Assembly: GCA_003353825.1 (NCBI GenBank)
Contig: PIVW01000279.1
Coordinates: 1 to 7,833 of the forward strand
Direction of reading: 5' to 3'
Source of the DNA: Chloroflexota bacterium
Lineage (GTDB): Bacteria > Chloroflexota > Anaerolineae > J102
Length of the DNA stretch: 7,833 nt
Positions 1-7,174 of the stretch are shown in pieces. Made by a program: the position numbers and the translations under genes. Each line of letters begins with the position of its first letter. Position 1 is the first letter of the stretch. The notes below the pieces were generated by a model, which searched no databases, had not been told where the DNA came from, and saw only the letters and a program-made list of their open reading frames with translations.

Positions 1-88
1 TCGCAACCATCTCACGAATTCGTATTTCCTCAGACTGCCAAGAGGCGACACAAACAGACTGGCGATGGGGCTGAGAGGCTTGCCGCAT
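1..88 (-). CDS. possible start of a divergent gene (partial, hypothetical)
   Basis: A minus-strand reading frame opens with ATG at 88 and stays open to the window edge (29 codons). It begins MRQASQPHRQ and contains SWQSEEIRIREMVA. A GAGAAG stretch five bases before the ATG could serve as a weak ribosome site. No domain is recognisable. An open frame this short is expected by chance about one time in four, so the main support is its position, divergent from the metF promoter. The sequence left of the window would decide it. Confidence 0.2.
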   Translation of the reverse strand, partial: MRQASQPHRQSVCVASWQSEEIRIREMVA

Positions 89-147
89 AAACGCTTCTCA
101 ACTCATTTAGGACGCACCCAAATAAATGTCACGACGCGTGAACAAGA

Positions 148-176
148 TTGACACCTGCAAAACAGCATGCTATATT
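148..176 (+). promoter_or_regulatory. sigma70-type promoter for the metF gene
   Basis: A perfect TTGACA (148-153) is followed after exactly 17 bases by TATATT (171-176). The three bases before the -10 box are TGC, an extended -10 element. The predicted transcription start is near 183, giving a leader of about 75 bases before the ATG at 258. The leader contains only a short inverted repeat (GTAAT at 188-192, ATTAC at 197-201) and no recognisable riboswitch. Assignment rests on consensus match and position only. Confidence 0.7.
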
Positions 177-243
177 CGAGTCTATTCGTAATCCATATTA
201 CTTAAACCTCTTCGCTCTTTTTTGTTGCCATTCAGGATAGGTC

Positions 244-248
244 AGGAG
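244..248 (+). promoter_or_regulatory. ribosome binding site that fixes the metF start at 258
   Basis: AGGAG lies nine bases before the ATG at 258. The longer in-frame candidate, TTG at 222, has no purine-rich sequence at the right distance (it is preceded by TTCGCTCTTT). This supports the 505-residue product over the 517-residue one. Confidence 0.7.
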
Positions 249-257
249 ATCGCAACG

Positions 258-1775
258 ATGCCTCTTTTCTCGCCACGACGCTACCAAGCACCCTTCAATC
301 CCGTCGATCGGGATTCTGCGCCTATGCGCTTGTTTACATCCTTCGAACGCTTCACAAAAAGTGTGATGTTCGGTTGCAGAATGTGCGGAAATTGCATTCT
401 GCAAGAAACAGCTTTTGTTTGCCCCATGACTTGTCCCAAAGGCTTGCGGAATGGCTTGTGTGGAGGTGCGACGGCCGAAGAATGTGAAGTCGACCCCACA
501 CGTCCGTGCACGTGGTATGTTATCTACGAACGTGCCGAGAAGATGGGCCGGGAGGATATTCTGTTGGAGATCAACGCTCCCTTGGATGGCAGTAAGACCG
601 GACACGAAACCTGGATCGACATGATCCGACTTTGGCGAGAACGGGACAAGGGTCCTCATCCCGTTCAATTTTTCACCAAAAAAGAGCAGTTTAAAGAGGA
701 CTGGGATAGTTTCTTTTACGACTTACGTCAGCCTGATTGGTGGCAAGGGGATCGGGAGTATCACCCACCTGCTTACAAAGAGCCCGTTTCTATCTTGGAA
801 GCGAATTTGCGTACCGGCCAATTCACGACCACTGCCGAAATTGCCCCGCCCCTGGGCGCATCAGGCAATATCATTCTCAAAAAGGCTGGCTGGCTCAAAG
901 GCTTGGTGGCGGCAGCTAATTTTACCGATAATGCCTCGGCATCGGCCCGCATGAGCAGTATCGCATCCAGTAAAATCTGCCTGGATGTGGGTATGGAACC
1001 AGTGATGCAGCTTCAGGCGCGCGATCGCACCCGGGTGGTAATTGAGTCAGATGCGATAGGCGCTGCGGGATTAGGTATCCGCAATATCCTCTGCCTGACC
1101 GGCGATCACCACCGTTTTGGTCCTGGCCCTATGTCAACCCCCCATCAGTTTGATATGGACGCCGTTCAAATACTGTGGATGCTACGGCGCATGCGTGATG
1201 ATGGTATTTATCTGGACGGCCGTAAGATCAAACGACGCCCCGAATGGTTCCTGGGTGCTGCGGCCTCTCCCTTTGGTGCGCCACCCAAGTACGAAGCCTT
1301 GCGCGCGCAGAAAAAAGTCAATGCCGGCGCTCAGTTTATTCAAACACAACCGATCTTCGACTATGATGGTTTTGTGGAATGGCTAGAGGCCCTTGATAAA
1401 CGAGATATCTTGGATAAAGTCTACGTCCTGGCTGGGCTGATTCCCCTCAGGAGTGCCCGTGCCGCTCACTTCATGGCCGATGAAGTTCCCGGCGTCAAAA
1501 TCCCGGAGGAGATCGTCAAGCGCATGGATGACGCCGGCGATAAAGAGGGTCAGGCCGAAGAGGGTGTCGCCATTGCCCTGGAGATGATCGAAAAACTAAA
1601 GTCGACCCCAGGACTGCACGGAATGCACATCATGGCAGTGCACTGGGAGGCGATCGTTCCCCGCCTTATCGAAGAGTCGGGCGTGCCAAAGCCTACGATC
1701 TTGAGCCTGGAGGAAACGAAACCACCCGAAATCGCACCGCCCAATCGTGCGGCTCCCGTCGCCGTAACCGCATAA
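258..1775 (+). CDS. metF: MetV-MetF fusion: methylenetetrahydrofolate reductase with N-terminal cysteine-cluster domain
   Basis: This is a cytoplasmic enzyme of the MTHFR family, interconverting 5,10-methylene- and 5-methyl-tetrahydrofolate for methionine synthesis or the methyl branch of the Wood-Ljungdahl pathway. Residues about 35-95 form a MetV-like (MTHFR C-terminal family) cysteine domain. Eight cysteines at 40, 43, 46, 55, 59, 68, 76 and 84 lie in the motifs CRMCGNC, CPMTCPKGLRNG and CGG, as expected for metal or iron-sulfur binding. Residues about 178-470 form the flavin TIM barrel. Family active-site positions appear to be Glu194 (TAEIAPP), Asp283 (LTGD) and Gln364 (FIQTQPIFD), corresponding to E. 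coli MetF Glu28, Asp120 and Gln183. The tail from about residue 485 is proline- and alanine-rich. The start at 258 is chosen for its ribosome site. In acetogens MetV and MetF are separate subunits; here they are one chain. The electron donor is not shown by the sequence, and no hdr or mvhD partner lies in the window. Confidence 0.93.
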   Translation: MPLFSPRRYQAPFNPVDRDSAPMRLFTSFERFTKSVMFGCRMCGNCILQETAFVCPMTCPKGLRNGLCGGATAEECEVDPTRPCTWYVIYERAEKMGREDILLEINAPLDGSKTGHETWIDMIRLWRERDKGPHPVQFFTKKEQFKEDWDSFFYDLRQPDWWQGDREYHPPAYKEPVSILEANLRTGQFTTTAEIAPPLGASGNIILKKAGWLKGLVAAANFTDNASASARMSSIASSKICLDVGMEPVMQLQARDRTRVVIESDAIGAAGLGIRNILCLTGDHHRFGPGPMSTPHQFDMDAVQILWMLRRMRDDGIYLDGRKIKRRPEWFLGAAASPFGAPPKYEALRAQKKVNAGAQFIQTQPIFDYDGFVEWLEALDKRDILDKVYVLAGLIPLRSARAAHFMADEVPGVKIPEEIVKRMDDAGDKEGQAEEGVAIALEMIEKLKSTPGLHGMHIMAVHWEAIVPRLIEESGVPKPTILSLEETKPPEIAPPNRAAPVAVTA

Positions 1776-1791
1776 GGTCTGTATTCGTATG

Positions 1792-1830
1792 AAAGCCCGT
1801 CAGCGATTAATCCCCTGACGGGCTTTTCTT
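1792..1830 (+). terminator. intrinsic terminator after metF
   Basis: A perfect 12-bp stem pairs AAAGCCCGTCAG (1792-1803) with CTGACGGGCTTT (1815-1826), separated by an 11-base loop and followed by TCTT. It begins 16 bases after the metF stop. It should separate metF from the acyl-CoA synthetase-like gene 62 bases downstream. Because the stem starts with AAA, it has little T-tract on the opposite strand and is best read as acting on the plus strand. Confidence 0.92.
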
Positions 1831-1892
1831 GCTAATGGGGCACTACCCAAATCCCTGCTAGTCGTAAATCGCTCCTCCCCAGTGAAAAACTG

Positions 1893-3434
1893 ATGCGCCA
1901 TTTAAGCCTATCGCTACACGAAACCGCTTCCCGCTATCCAGACACCGAGGCCATCGTCTTTGAAGATGAACGGATCACTTGGTCAGAACTCGAGAGTCAG
2001 GTAGATCTGTTGGCAGGAACCTTCTTGACCCTTGGTGTTCGTAAAGGGGAGCGGATCGGTATCTTTTGTAGCACTCGCCCAGAGTATGTTTACACATACC
2101 TAGCAGCAGCTCGGGTTGGCGCCATCCTCACTGGTTTCAACATCAGGTACACGGCGAGAGAGGTCATTGAGTTGGCGGATCAGGTCGAGCCTGTGGTCAT
2201 GATCGTGCTCGGTGACATAAAGACGGCGAAACGGCTGAAACCGATCATTGAAACAAGAAGTTATGTCAAACATCTTATCAGCCTGGGCCAGACGTGGGAG
2301 GGCTGGTTGAACTTTGAGCAGATGTTCGAGAGGCAGGATGAAGGCATCGAACGGGCACTGGCGAAACGTGCTGCCACCCTGAGCGAAGAAGATGACGCTT
2401 TGATGGTCTTCACCGGTGGTGTCGACGGCACTATCCGCGGCGCCCTTCTGAGTCACAAGAACATTGTTGCTACGATCAGCGTTCAGAATCGAACATTAGG
2501 CTGGCAGCCAGGTGACAGGATCATCCAACATCTGCCCATGAACCATGTCAGTGGCGCCACGCTAATCACAGTTGGCGGCATGTTGGTGGGCGGAACGCTC
2601 ATCATGTTGGACCGGTTTCGTCCAGAGCGGCTTCTGGAATTGGTCGAACGAGAACGTGTTACCATATTGGGCCAGGTACCCACGATGTGGATCATGGAGT
2701 TGCTCTTACCCAACCTCAAAGACTTCGACCTCTCGTCGATTCGAGTATCCATCGTTTCTGGTGGCTATGCACCCGACGATTTATTGCGCCATATTGCCGG
2801 CATCGGAGCTCATCCCATCCACGCCTATGGGCTGACCGAGGCATCTGGCATGGTAACTTACAGCCGCATGAACAGAGGCGGTGACTTGCCGCTTCGCTCA
2901 ACTGGTATGTGCCCGGCCGAATTCGAATTGCGAATCGCGAATGGCAGTGGCCAACCCGTAAAACCTGGGGTAGATGGCGAGATCGAACTGCGGGGTGACT
3001 GCGTGATGTCCGGCTATTATTGTCAGCCTGATGCCACGGCAGCCGTCATTGCAGAGGACGGCTGGATGCGCACAGGGGATGTGGGCAACGTGGATGAAAA
3101 CGGTAATCTCACCATCACCGGCAGGAGCAAAGAGATGTATATCTCAGGCGGCTACAATGTTTATCCTGCTGAAGTCGAAAGCTATCTCAACCAACACCCT
3201 GATATCGAACAGTGTGCCAGTGTAGGGGCGCCTGAGCCCATCTATGGTGAGATAGGCGCAGCCTGGATCGTGCCCAGAAAAGGCTCTGACTTATCTGTCA
3301 GTCAGATAAGGCGTTACTGCAAACGAGGTCTTGCGCGATACAAGAACCCACGCCATCTCGAGTTCCGAGACCAACTGCCTATGAATGGCGATGGGACGGT
3401 GGATAAGAAGGTGCTCGCAGGGCAACTGATCTAG
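1893..3434 (+). CDS. acyl-CoA synthetase-like protein (ANL/AMP-binding superfamily) with altered catalytic motifs
   Basis: This 513-residue protein has the full length and fold order of the AMP-dependent synthetase/ligase family, which activates carboxylates with ATP and transfers them to CoA. Conserved motifs are YGLTE (312-316), the hinge-side GW..TGD (390-396) and GRSKE followed by GGYNVYPAEVE (from 410). Two motifs are abnormal. The ATP/pyrophosphate loop, normally TSGTTG.PKG, reads TGGVDGTIRG (174-183). In the C-terminal motif GK...KREL the catalytic lysine aligns with Thr502 (GTVDKKVL). Substrate class cannot be told from sequence. ATG at 1893 is the only nearby in-frame start but has no convincing Shine-Dalgarno, and no clear promoter lies between the metF terminator and the gene. 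It converges on the polymerase gene. It may be an active divergent ligase, a thioester-only enzyme or a non-catalytic paralogue. Confidence 0.88.
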   Translation: MRHLSLSLHETASRYPDTEAIVFEDERITWSELESQVDLLAGTFLTLGVRKGERIGIFCSTRPEYVYTYLAAARVGAILTGFNIRYTAREVIELADQVEPVVMIVLGDIKTAKRLKPIIETRSYVKHLISLGQTWEGWLNFEQMFERQDEGIERALAKRAATLSEEDDALMVFTGGVDGTIRGALLSHKNIVATISVQNRTLGWQPGDRIIQHLPMNHVSGATLITVGGMLVGGTLIMLDRFRPERLLELVERERVTILGQVPTMWIMELLLPNLKDFDLSSIRVSIVSGGYAPDDLLRHIAGIGAHPIHAYGLTEASGMVTYSRMNRGGDLPLRSTGMCPAEFELRIANGSGQPVKPGVDGEIELRGDCVMSGYYCQPDATAAVIAEDGWMRTGDVGNVDENGNLTITGRSKEMYISGGYNVYPAEVESYLNQHPDIEQCASVGAPEPIYGEIGAAWIVPRKGSDLSVSQIRRYCKRGLARYKNPRHLEFRDQLPMNGDGTVDKKVLAGQLI

Positions 3435-3474
3435 CAAAGGTTGGCTGGGTAGTTGCTGCAAGGGGAGGGTGGCG

Positions 3475-6400
3475 TTAAGGGACTGCTTCGATTTTTTCAA
3501 CTTGCAACCAACCCATGCCCCAAGCGTCCTGTCGCCAACGCCCTTCTATCAGCCTGGGCTCCCAAATCGGCGGCGCTTTATCGCCAGTCTCAACGATGGC
3601 TACAACATAGTCTGTTTCGTCAGCCAGAAAAAAGCCATCTCCGCCGGTCCGGCCAGGCAATCTCACACCCATAACTTGTATAACCCGCCCTCTGGACGAT
3701 CTGGCCTCTGCAAGCGATTCTTTTCCAGCCACATTTCCCGCCGCTGCATCGACAGGATGGGCACTAAGCGGGTGTCCCAAGAGATAGCGCTCCCATTCCA
3801 GTCGTTGTGCCAATGTCTCCGGCTGGGCCTCGATCTGAATAAAATCGAACCTCAGTTGCCTTGCATTATCCTGGCGGCCAAGAGATTTCGCTTCAGCCAG
3901 CATGTAGGCCCGACTCTCTCCCAGGTCATCCAGGGCGCCACATTGGATCAAATGCCTTGCCTCCTTGGCTTGCAATGGTACACGTCCCAACAGATCTCGT
4001 GGTGAGGTAAAGACACTGGCTTCTCGTTCCGCGATAATGGCCTCAACCGAGGCGCGCCGTAGATTCCGCACCTGGCCGAGCCCCATGCAGAGGTGGGGTG
4101 TAGAGTCGCCGTTCGAGCCAGGTTCCCATGACAAGGTAAACTTACGCCCCGACCGATTGACGTGGGGAGGGTGGATGACTATGCCCCAGCGCCTCGCCTC
4201 CGCCATATAAATCGCCGGATGGTGAAACCCACCCCAATCGGCCAGGCGTGCACAAAAGAAGGCGGCGGGATAGTGGGTTTTCAGGTAGGCTGAGCGGTAG
4301 CTTACAACTGCGTATGCCGTAGCATGCCCCTGGTTGAAACCATAGCCTGCAAAAGGCAGGACTTGCTCCCAAAGTGTTTGTGCTTGCCGATCGCTCATTC
4401 CGGGGCCTTCAGGTGGAGGCCGCATACACCCTCGCACGAATTGCGCCTGCAGGTTCTCGATGTCTTGGGCCCGGAACTTGCTCATCCCTCGCCGCAGTTG
4501 GTTTGCCTGTTCCCATGAAAGTCCGGCTATCTCGGTGGCTACGCGCAGGATCTGTTCTTGGAAGATCAACACGCCCTTGGTGAATCCAAGAATTGGTTCC
4601 AGTGATGGATGCAGATATCGTACCGCTTCTTCACCCCGATAGCGGCGTACAAATCTGGTGGCCATTCCGCCTAAAGCTGGCCCCGGCTTGAAGAAGGCGT
4701 TGGCAATGGCCAGATCGGCAACGGTTTTGGCCTTGAGCTTTCGCAATGTTCGCTGCGCTCCCGTGGAGTCGCACTGAAAGACACCAACTGTCTCCGCTCG
4801 GGCCAGTAGTTCCCCGGTGCCGGCATCGTCAAGGGGAATGGATTCAATTTGACAGTTAGGATCGTGGTATGTACGCACCAGTTCGGCTGTATCGCTGAGC
4901 ACGGTCAGAGCCCGTATTCCCAGCAGGTCCACCTTGACCAGTCCTATGGTCTCGACATCAGTATGATCATATTGCGTGATCAGAAATCCCTTCGGGGCCC
5001 ACTGCACAGGCGCCACATCGGTCATGAAGCCGGGGGAGATGACGATGCCGCCGGGATGCACACTGAGATGGTGGGGTTGGCCCACAATTGGCAGAGCCTG
5101 TTGTACCACTTCCCGCAAGCGCCTATCTTCCAGGCCCTCGGCGAAGTCTGCGAGCGTTAGCTTCGAACGCCGGCGAGGATCAGGGTGCCAACCCCGTGGC
5201 AGTCGCTTTACGAGCGCAGATATCTCATCTTCTCTTAGTCCGAGTGCTTTACCTGTTTCTCGCACTGCTGATTTAGCCCGCATGGTGCTGATGGTTGCGA
5301 CCAAGGCCACCTGATGCTCGCCATACCTTTGGCGCACATAATCCAGCACCTCATCTCGGCGCCGGCTGCAAAAATCGAGATCAATGTCAGGTGGATCGGT
5401 ACGGGCCGAGTTCAGAAACCTTTCAAAGAGGAGATCATGGGCGATTGGATCCACAGTGGTCATACCAGTACAATATGCAACCAGCGAGTTGGCTACGCTG
5501 CCACGTGTGCTGACCGGTATCTGTTGCGAACGGGCATAGCGAACGATATCAGCCACTAGCAGAAAAAGTGGTGCGTAACCATGATCGGCAATGGCTTTTA
5601 ATTCCCTGTCCAGGCGCGCGAACACCCCTGGCATAGCAGAATCTCGATAGCGGGATTTCAGGTCCGATTCGGCCAGGGATTTTAGGGCATGGTCTGGTGT
5701 TTGGTTCTCAGGGAGGCTTAAAGTAGGCCATAAGGGGCGGCCATCGGGCAGGGCATCCTGGCACTGCTCAGCGATCGTTAGGGTTTCGGCCAAGGCCTGC
5801 GGATAGCGGCCATAGCGCTCCAACATCATCGAGGATTCTAGCCAATGAAGTTCGACCCGCCTCTCCCCACCATCAGGTAAGGCCGAGGATGGGAGCTTGT
5901 CAAGAGGGGTATTGCGCTCGATTGCGGTCAAAAGGTGAAGGGATTCTCGATCTCGTGGATGAAGGCAGTAGATGGGATGGACGACCGCCATCTTGACGCC
6001 AAAGCGGGAAGAGAGTTCATCGATCTGTGCGGCGACATCGTTATCAGCACTGGTATGCAGTTCCAATGCAAGGTAGGCATGCTCATCGAACACGCCGGCC
6101 AGCTGCGAAACAAAACGCCCTGCTTCTTGCTGATTTTGAGAACGGATCAGGTACTCCAACCAGCCACGTCTTCCGCCAGAGAGACAGATAAGACCGGCGC
6201 GATGCTCTCGCAACAGCTCCCACGAAACACTACTCCTGCGTGCGTAGCCCTCGCGGTCGGCTCGCCCTTGAATATGTGAAGAGAGTCGACAGAGAGATCG
6301 GTACCCATCCCTGTTCCTCGCCAGCAGAACTATATGACCGAGATCGGCATTGCTTTTGAGATTCAGACCAGGAGGAGGGAGCACTGAAACAGTCATCCCT

Positions 6401-6594
6401 ACAATCGGGCTCACCCCCTCGCTACGGCAGGCTTCGCGAAATCTCACAGCGCCGTACAAGGCGTTGAAGTCGGTCAGCGCCAGCCGGCTCATACCTGATG
6501 CAACAGCATGACTTGCTAAAGACTCAGGTGTCGCTGTTCCTCTCAATAAGGAATATTGCGAGTGGACGCGGAGATGTATGAAGGGCACGATCAT
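3475..6594 (-). CDS. dnaE: C-family DNA polymerase, short DnaE / DnaE2-like (DNA polymerase III alpha-type)
   Basis: This 1039-residue polymerase reads PHP domain (about 1-210, HLRVHSQYS and LALTDFNALYG), polymerase core and C-terminal OB fold. Catalytic aspartates are visible: Asp403 and Asp405 in PDIDLDF and Asp556 in KVDLLG, close to E. coli DnaE Asp401, Asp403 and Asp555. Other core motifs are RHLS-type PHHLSVHPGG, KPGP, FQEQ and GYGFNQGHA. QLRFDF (913-918), just before the OB fold (about 969-1036), sits where a beta-clamp motif is usual. The chain ends after the OB fold and lacks the tau-binding region of the roughly 1160-residue replicative DnaE. PHP metal ligands look degenerate (Arg9, Phe43 in ligand-like positions), so proofreading is doubtful. 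Length and several motifs favour a DnaE2/ImuC-like or accessory translesion enzyme, but neither imuA nor imuB is nearby. ATG at 6594 has only a weak AGG before it. It lies 40 bp behind the toxin gene. Confidence 0.93.
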   Translation of the reverse strand: MIVPFIHLRVHSQYSLLRGTATPESLASHAVASGMSRLALTDFNALYGAVRFREACRSEGVSPIVGMTVSVLPPPGLNLKSNADLGHIVLLARNRDGYRSLCRLSSHIQGRADREGYARRSSVSWELLREHRAGLICLSGGRRGWLEYLIRSQNQQEAGRFVSQLAGVFDEHAYLALELHTSADNDVAAQIDELSSRFGVKMAVVHPIYCLHPRDRESLHLLTAIERNTPLDKLPSSALPDGGERRVELHWLESSMMLERYGRYPQALAETLTIAEQCQDALPDGRPLWPTLSLPENQTPDHALKSLAESDLKSRYRDSAMPGVFARLDRELKAIADHGYAPLFLLVADIVRYARSQQIPVSTRGSVANSLVAYCTGMTTVDPIAHDLLFERFLNSARTDPPDIDLDFCSRRRDEVLDYVRQRYGEHQVALVATISTMRAKSAVRETGKALGLREDEISALVKRLPRGWHPDPRRRSKLTLADFAEGLEDRRLREVVQQALPIVGQPHHLSVHPGGIVISPGFMTDVAPVQWAPKGFLITQYDHTDVETIGLVKVDLLGIRALTVLSDTAELVRTYHDPNCQIESIPLDDAGTGELLARAETVGVFQCDSTGAQRTLRKLKAKTVADLAIANAFFKPGPALGGMATRFVRRYRGEEAVRYLHPSLEPILGFTKGVLIFQEQILRVATEIAGLSWEQANQLRRGMSKFRAQDIENLQAQFVRGCMRPPPEGPGMSDRQAQTLWEQVLPFAGYGFNQGHATAYAVVSYRSAYLKTHYPAAFFCARLADWGGFHHPAIYMAEARRWGIVIHPPHVNRSGRKFTLSWEPGSNGDSTPHLCMGLGQVRNLRRASVEAIIAEREASVFTSPRDLLGRVPLQAKEARHLIQCGALDDLGESRAYMLAEAKSLGRQDNARQLRFDFIQIEAQPETLAQRLEWERYLLGHPLSAHPVDAAAGNVAGKESLAEARSSRGRVIQVMGVRLPGRTGGDGFFLADETDYVVAIVETGDKAPPIWEPRLIEGRWRQDAWGMGWLQVEKIEAVP

Positions 6595-6604
6595 TGCCTA
6601 AGAT

Positions 6605-6623
6605 ATCGACTGATTACAGCGAT
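6605..6623 (-). promoter_or_regulatory. imperfect hairpin just before the polymerase start
   Basis: On the minus strand ATCGCTG pairs with CAGTCGAT, a seven-bp stem with one bulged T and a four-base loop (TAAT). It ends ten bases before the polymerase ATG, immediately 5' of the weak AGG. No T-tract follows, so it is not an intrinsic terminator. It could affect translation initiation or be chance. Confidence 0.25.
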
Positions 6624-6634
6624 TGACGACCCAC

Positions 6635-6904
6635 TCACTTCCCTTTCAACAACTGATCATATTCGTCATGTGAACCAATCCAAAACCATACGATGCCTAG
6701 TGGCTTCTCACGCCCCAACGCTCTATACTGGCTGCCAACACGTACTGACCACAACTGATTTTGTTGTCCAATTTCTTTGAAGTGCAACGAAGGATGGTAT
6801 GAGTTGGTCTTGAGCAATTGAAAGCTCTTGTCGGCCAAATTCTGCACTTCTTTGGGAAGTGCTTGATAGTACCGCCAAAAACGAGGAAGGGTCAAGTACT
6901 TCAC
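6635..6904 (-). CDS. RelE/ParE-superfamily toxin of a type II toxin-antitoxin pair
   Basis: This 89-residue protein has the compact RelE/ParE layout: two N-terminal helices (FWRYYQALPKEVQNLADKSF, 9-28) followed by a beta sheet with basic residues. WSVRVGSQYRALG (52-64) and WFWIGSHDEYDQLL (73-86) are characteristic of a widespread RelE-like toxin subfamily. In the superfamily such toxins either cleave mRNA on the ribosome (RelE) or poison gyrase (ParE); the sequence does not settle which. Arg55, Arg61, His79 and Tyr82 are the obvious candidates for function. The start is GTG at 6904, whose GTGA overlaps the antitoxin TGA by four bases, indicating translational coupling. GC in 6661-6900 is 110 of 240 bases (46%), lower than two counted polymerase stretches (71 of 120), compatible with horizontal arrival. 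Confidence 0.85.
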   Translation of the reverse strand: MKYLTLPRFWRYYQALPKEVQNLADKSFQLLKTNSYHPSLHFKEIGQQNQLWSVRVGSQYRALGREKPLGIVWFWIGSHDEYDQLLKGK

Positions 6905-7098
6905 AAAGGATGTGATAACCCTGCTTCATATTCAGCATCCACTTCGGCCAGGATTGTATCCAGGCGTCGTGCCGTCAGATCAGCCTCTATTTGTCGATCC
7001 CACACGCGTGCCGAGTACTCTTCAAGCCAAGTTGATAACTCGATCATTTGTTTTATTGGCAGTTTCTTGATAGCGGCTTCGATTTCATGAACGGTCAT
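6901..7098 (-). CDS. cognate antitoxin of the RelE/ParE-type toxin
   Basis: This 65-residue acidic, helical protein precedes the toxin and overlaps it by four bases, the classic antitoxin-first order. Visible features are MTVHEIEAAIKKLP, a helical ELSTWLEEYSARVWDRQIEAD segment and RRLDTILAEVDAEYEAGLSHPL. The C-terminal half, with WDRQIEAD and the AG.xxPL end, resembles antitoxins found beside WFWIGSH-type toxins, and would be the part wrapping the toxin. No clear ribbon-helix-helix or helix-turn-helix motif is evident, so DNA binding and autoregulation are uncertain. The ATG at 7098 is fixed by a good ribosome site. Identity rests mainly on size, order and overlap with the toxin. Confidence 0.8.
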   Translation of the reverse strand: MTVHEIEAAIKKLPIKQMIELSTWLEEYSARVWDRQIEADLTARRLDTILAEVDAEYEAGLSHPL

Positions 7099-7105
7099 CG
7101 ACTTG

Positions 7106-7110
7106 CTCCT
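7106..7110 (-). promoter_or_regulatory. strong ribosome binding site of the antitoxin
   Basis: On the minus strand AGGAG lies seven bases before the antitoxin ATG at 7098. It is much stronger than anything before the toxin or polymerase, consistent with higher antitoxin synthesis and coupled translation of the toxin. Confidence 0.75.
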
Positions 7111-7145
7111 ATCTTTGTTTCCAATTACATCTTTCTTGTAGAGTC

Positions 7146-7174
7146 ATCATAGCAGAAAACACGAGACTTGCCAA
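7146..7174 (-). promoter_or_regulatory. sigma70-type promoter of the toxin-antitoxin operon
   Basis: On the minus strand TTGGCA (7169-7174) is separated by exactly 17 bases from TATGAT (7146-7151), five of six matches in each box. TGC directly before the -10 box gives an extended -10. Predicted transcription starts near 7139, about 40 bases before the antitoxin ATG. No terminator is visible between this promoter and the polymerase gene, so it may serve all three minus-strand genes. Confidence 0.7.

Noticed and set aside
2..151. Plus-strand frame open for 49 codons from the left edge
   Set aside because: It is arginine-rich without recognisable features and its stop falls inside the TTGACA box of the metF promoter.
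183..257. Riboswitch in the metF leader
   Set aside because: The leader is only about 75 bases, with a single five-bp inverted repeat and no conserved SAM or other riboswitch core visible.
198..668. 156-codon minus-strand open frame
   Set aside because: It lies antisense to the metF coding region, has no recognisable domain, and the plus-strand frame carries the conserved cysteine motifs.
1020..1027. GCGATCGC octamer suggesting a cyanobacterial HIP1 repeat
   Set aside because: A single copy was noticed in 7.8 kb; HIP1-rich genomes would show several.
3433..3457. AGCAA/TTGCT pairing in the convergent gap as a bidirectional terminator
   Set aside because: Only five base pairs with a 15-base loop and no T-run on either strand.
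3469..4005. 178-codon plus-strand open frame
   Set aside because: It is antisense to the C-terminal part of the polymerase gene, whose OB-fold and clamp-motif frame is clearly the coding one.
6595..6634. LexA/SOS box upstream of the polymerase
   Set aside because: No CTGT-N8-ACAG, GAAC-N4-GTTC or GTTC-N7-GTTC pattern is present; a lineage-specific box cannot be excluded.
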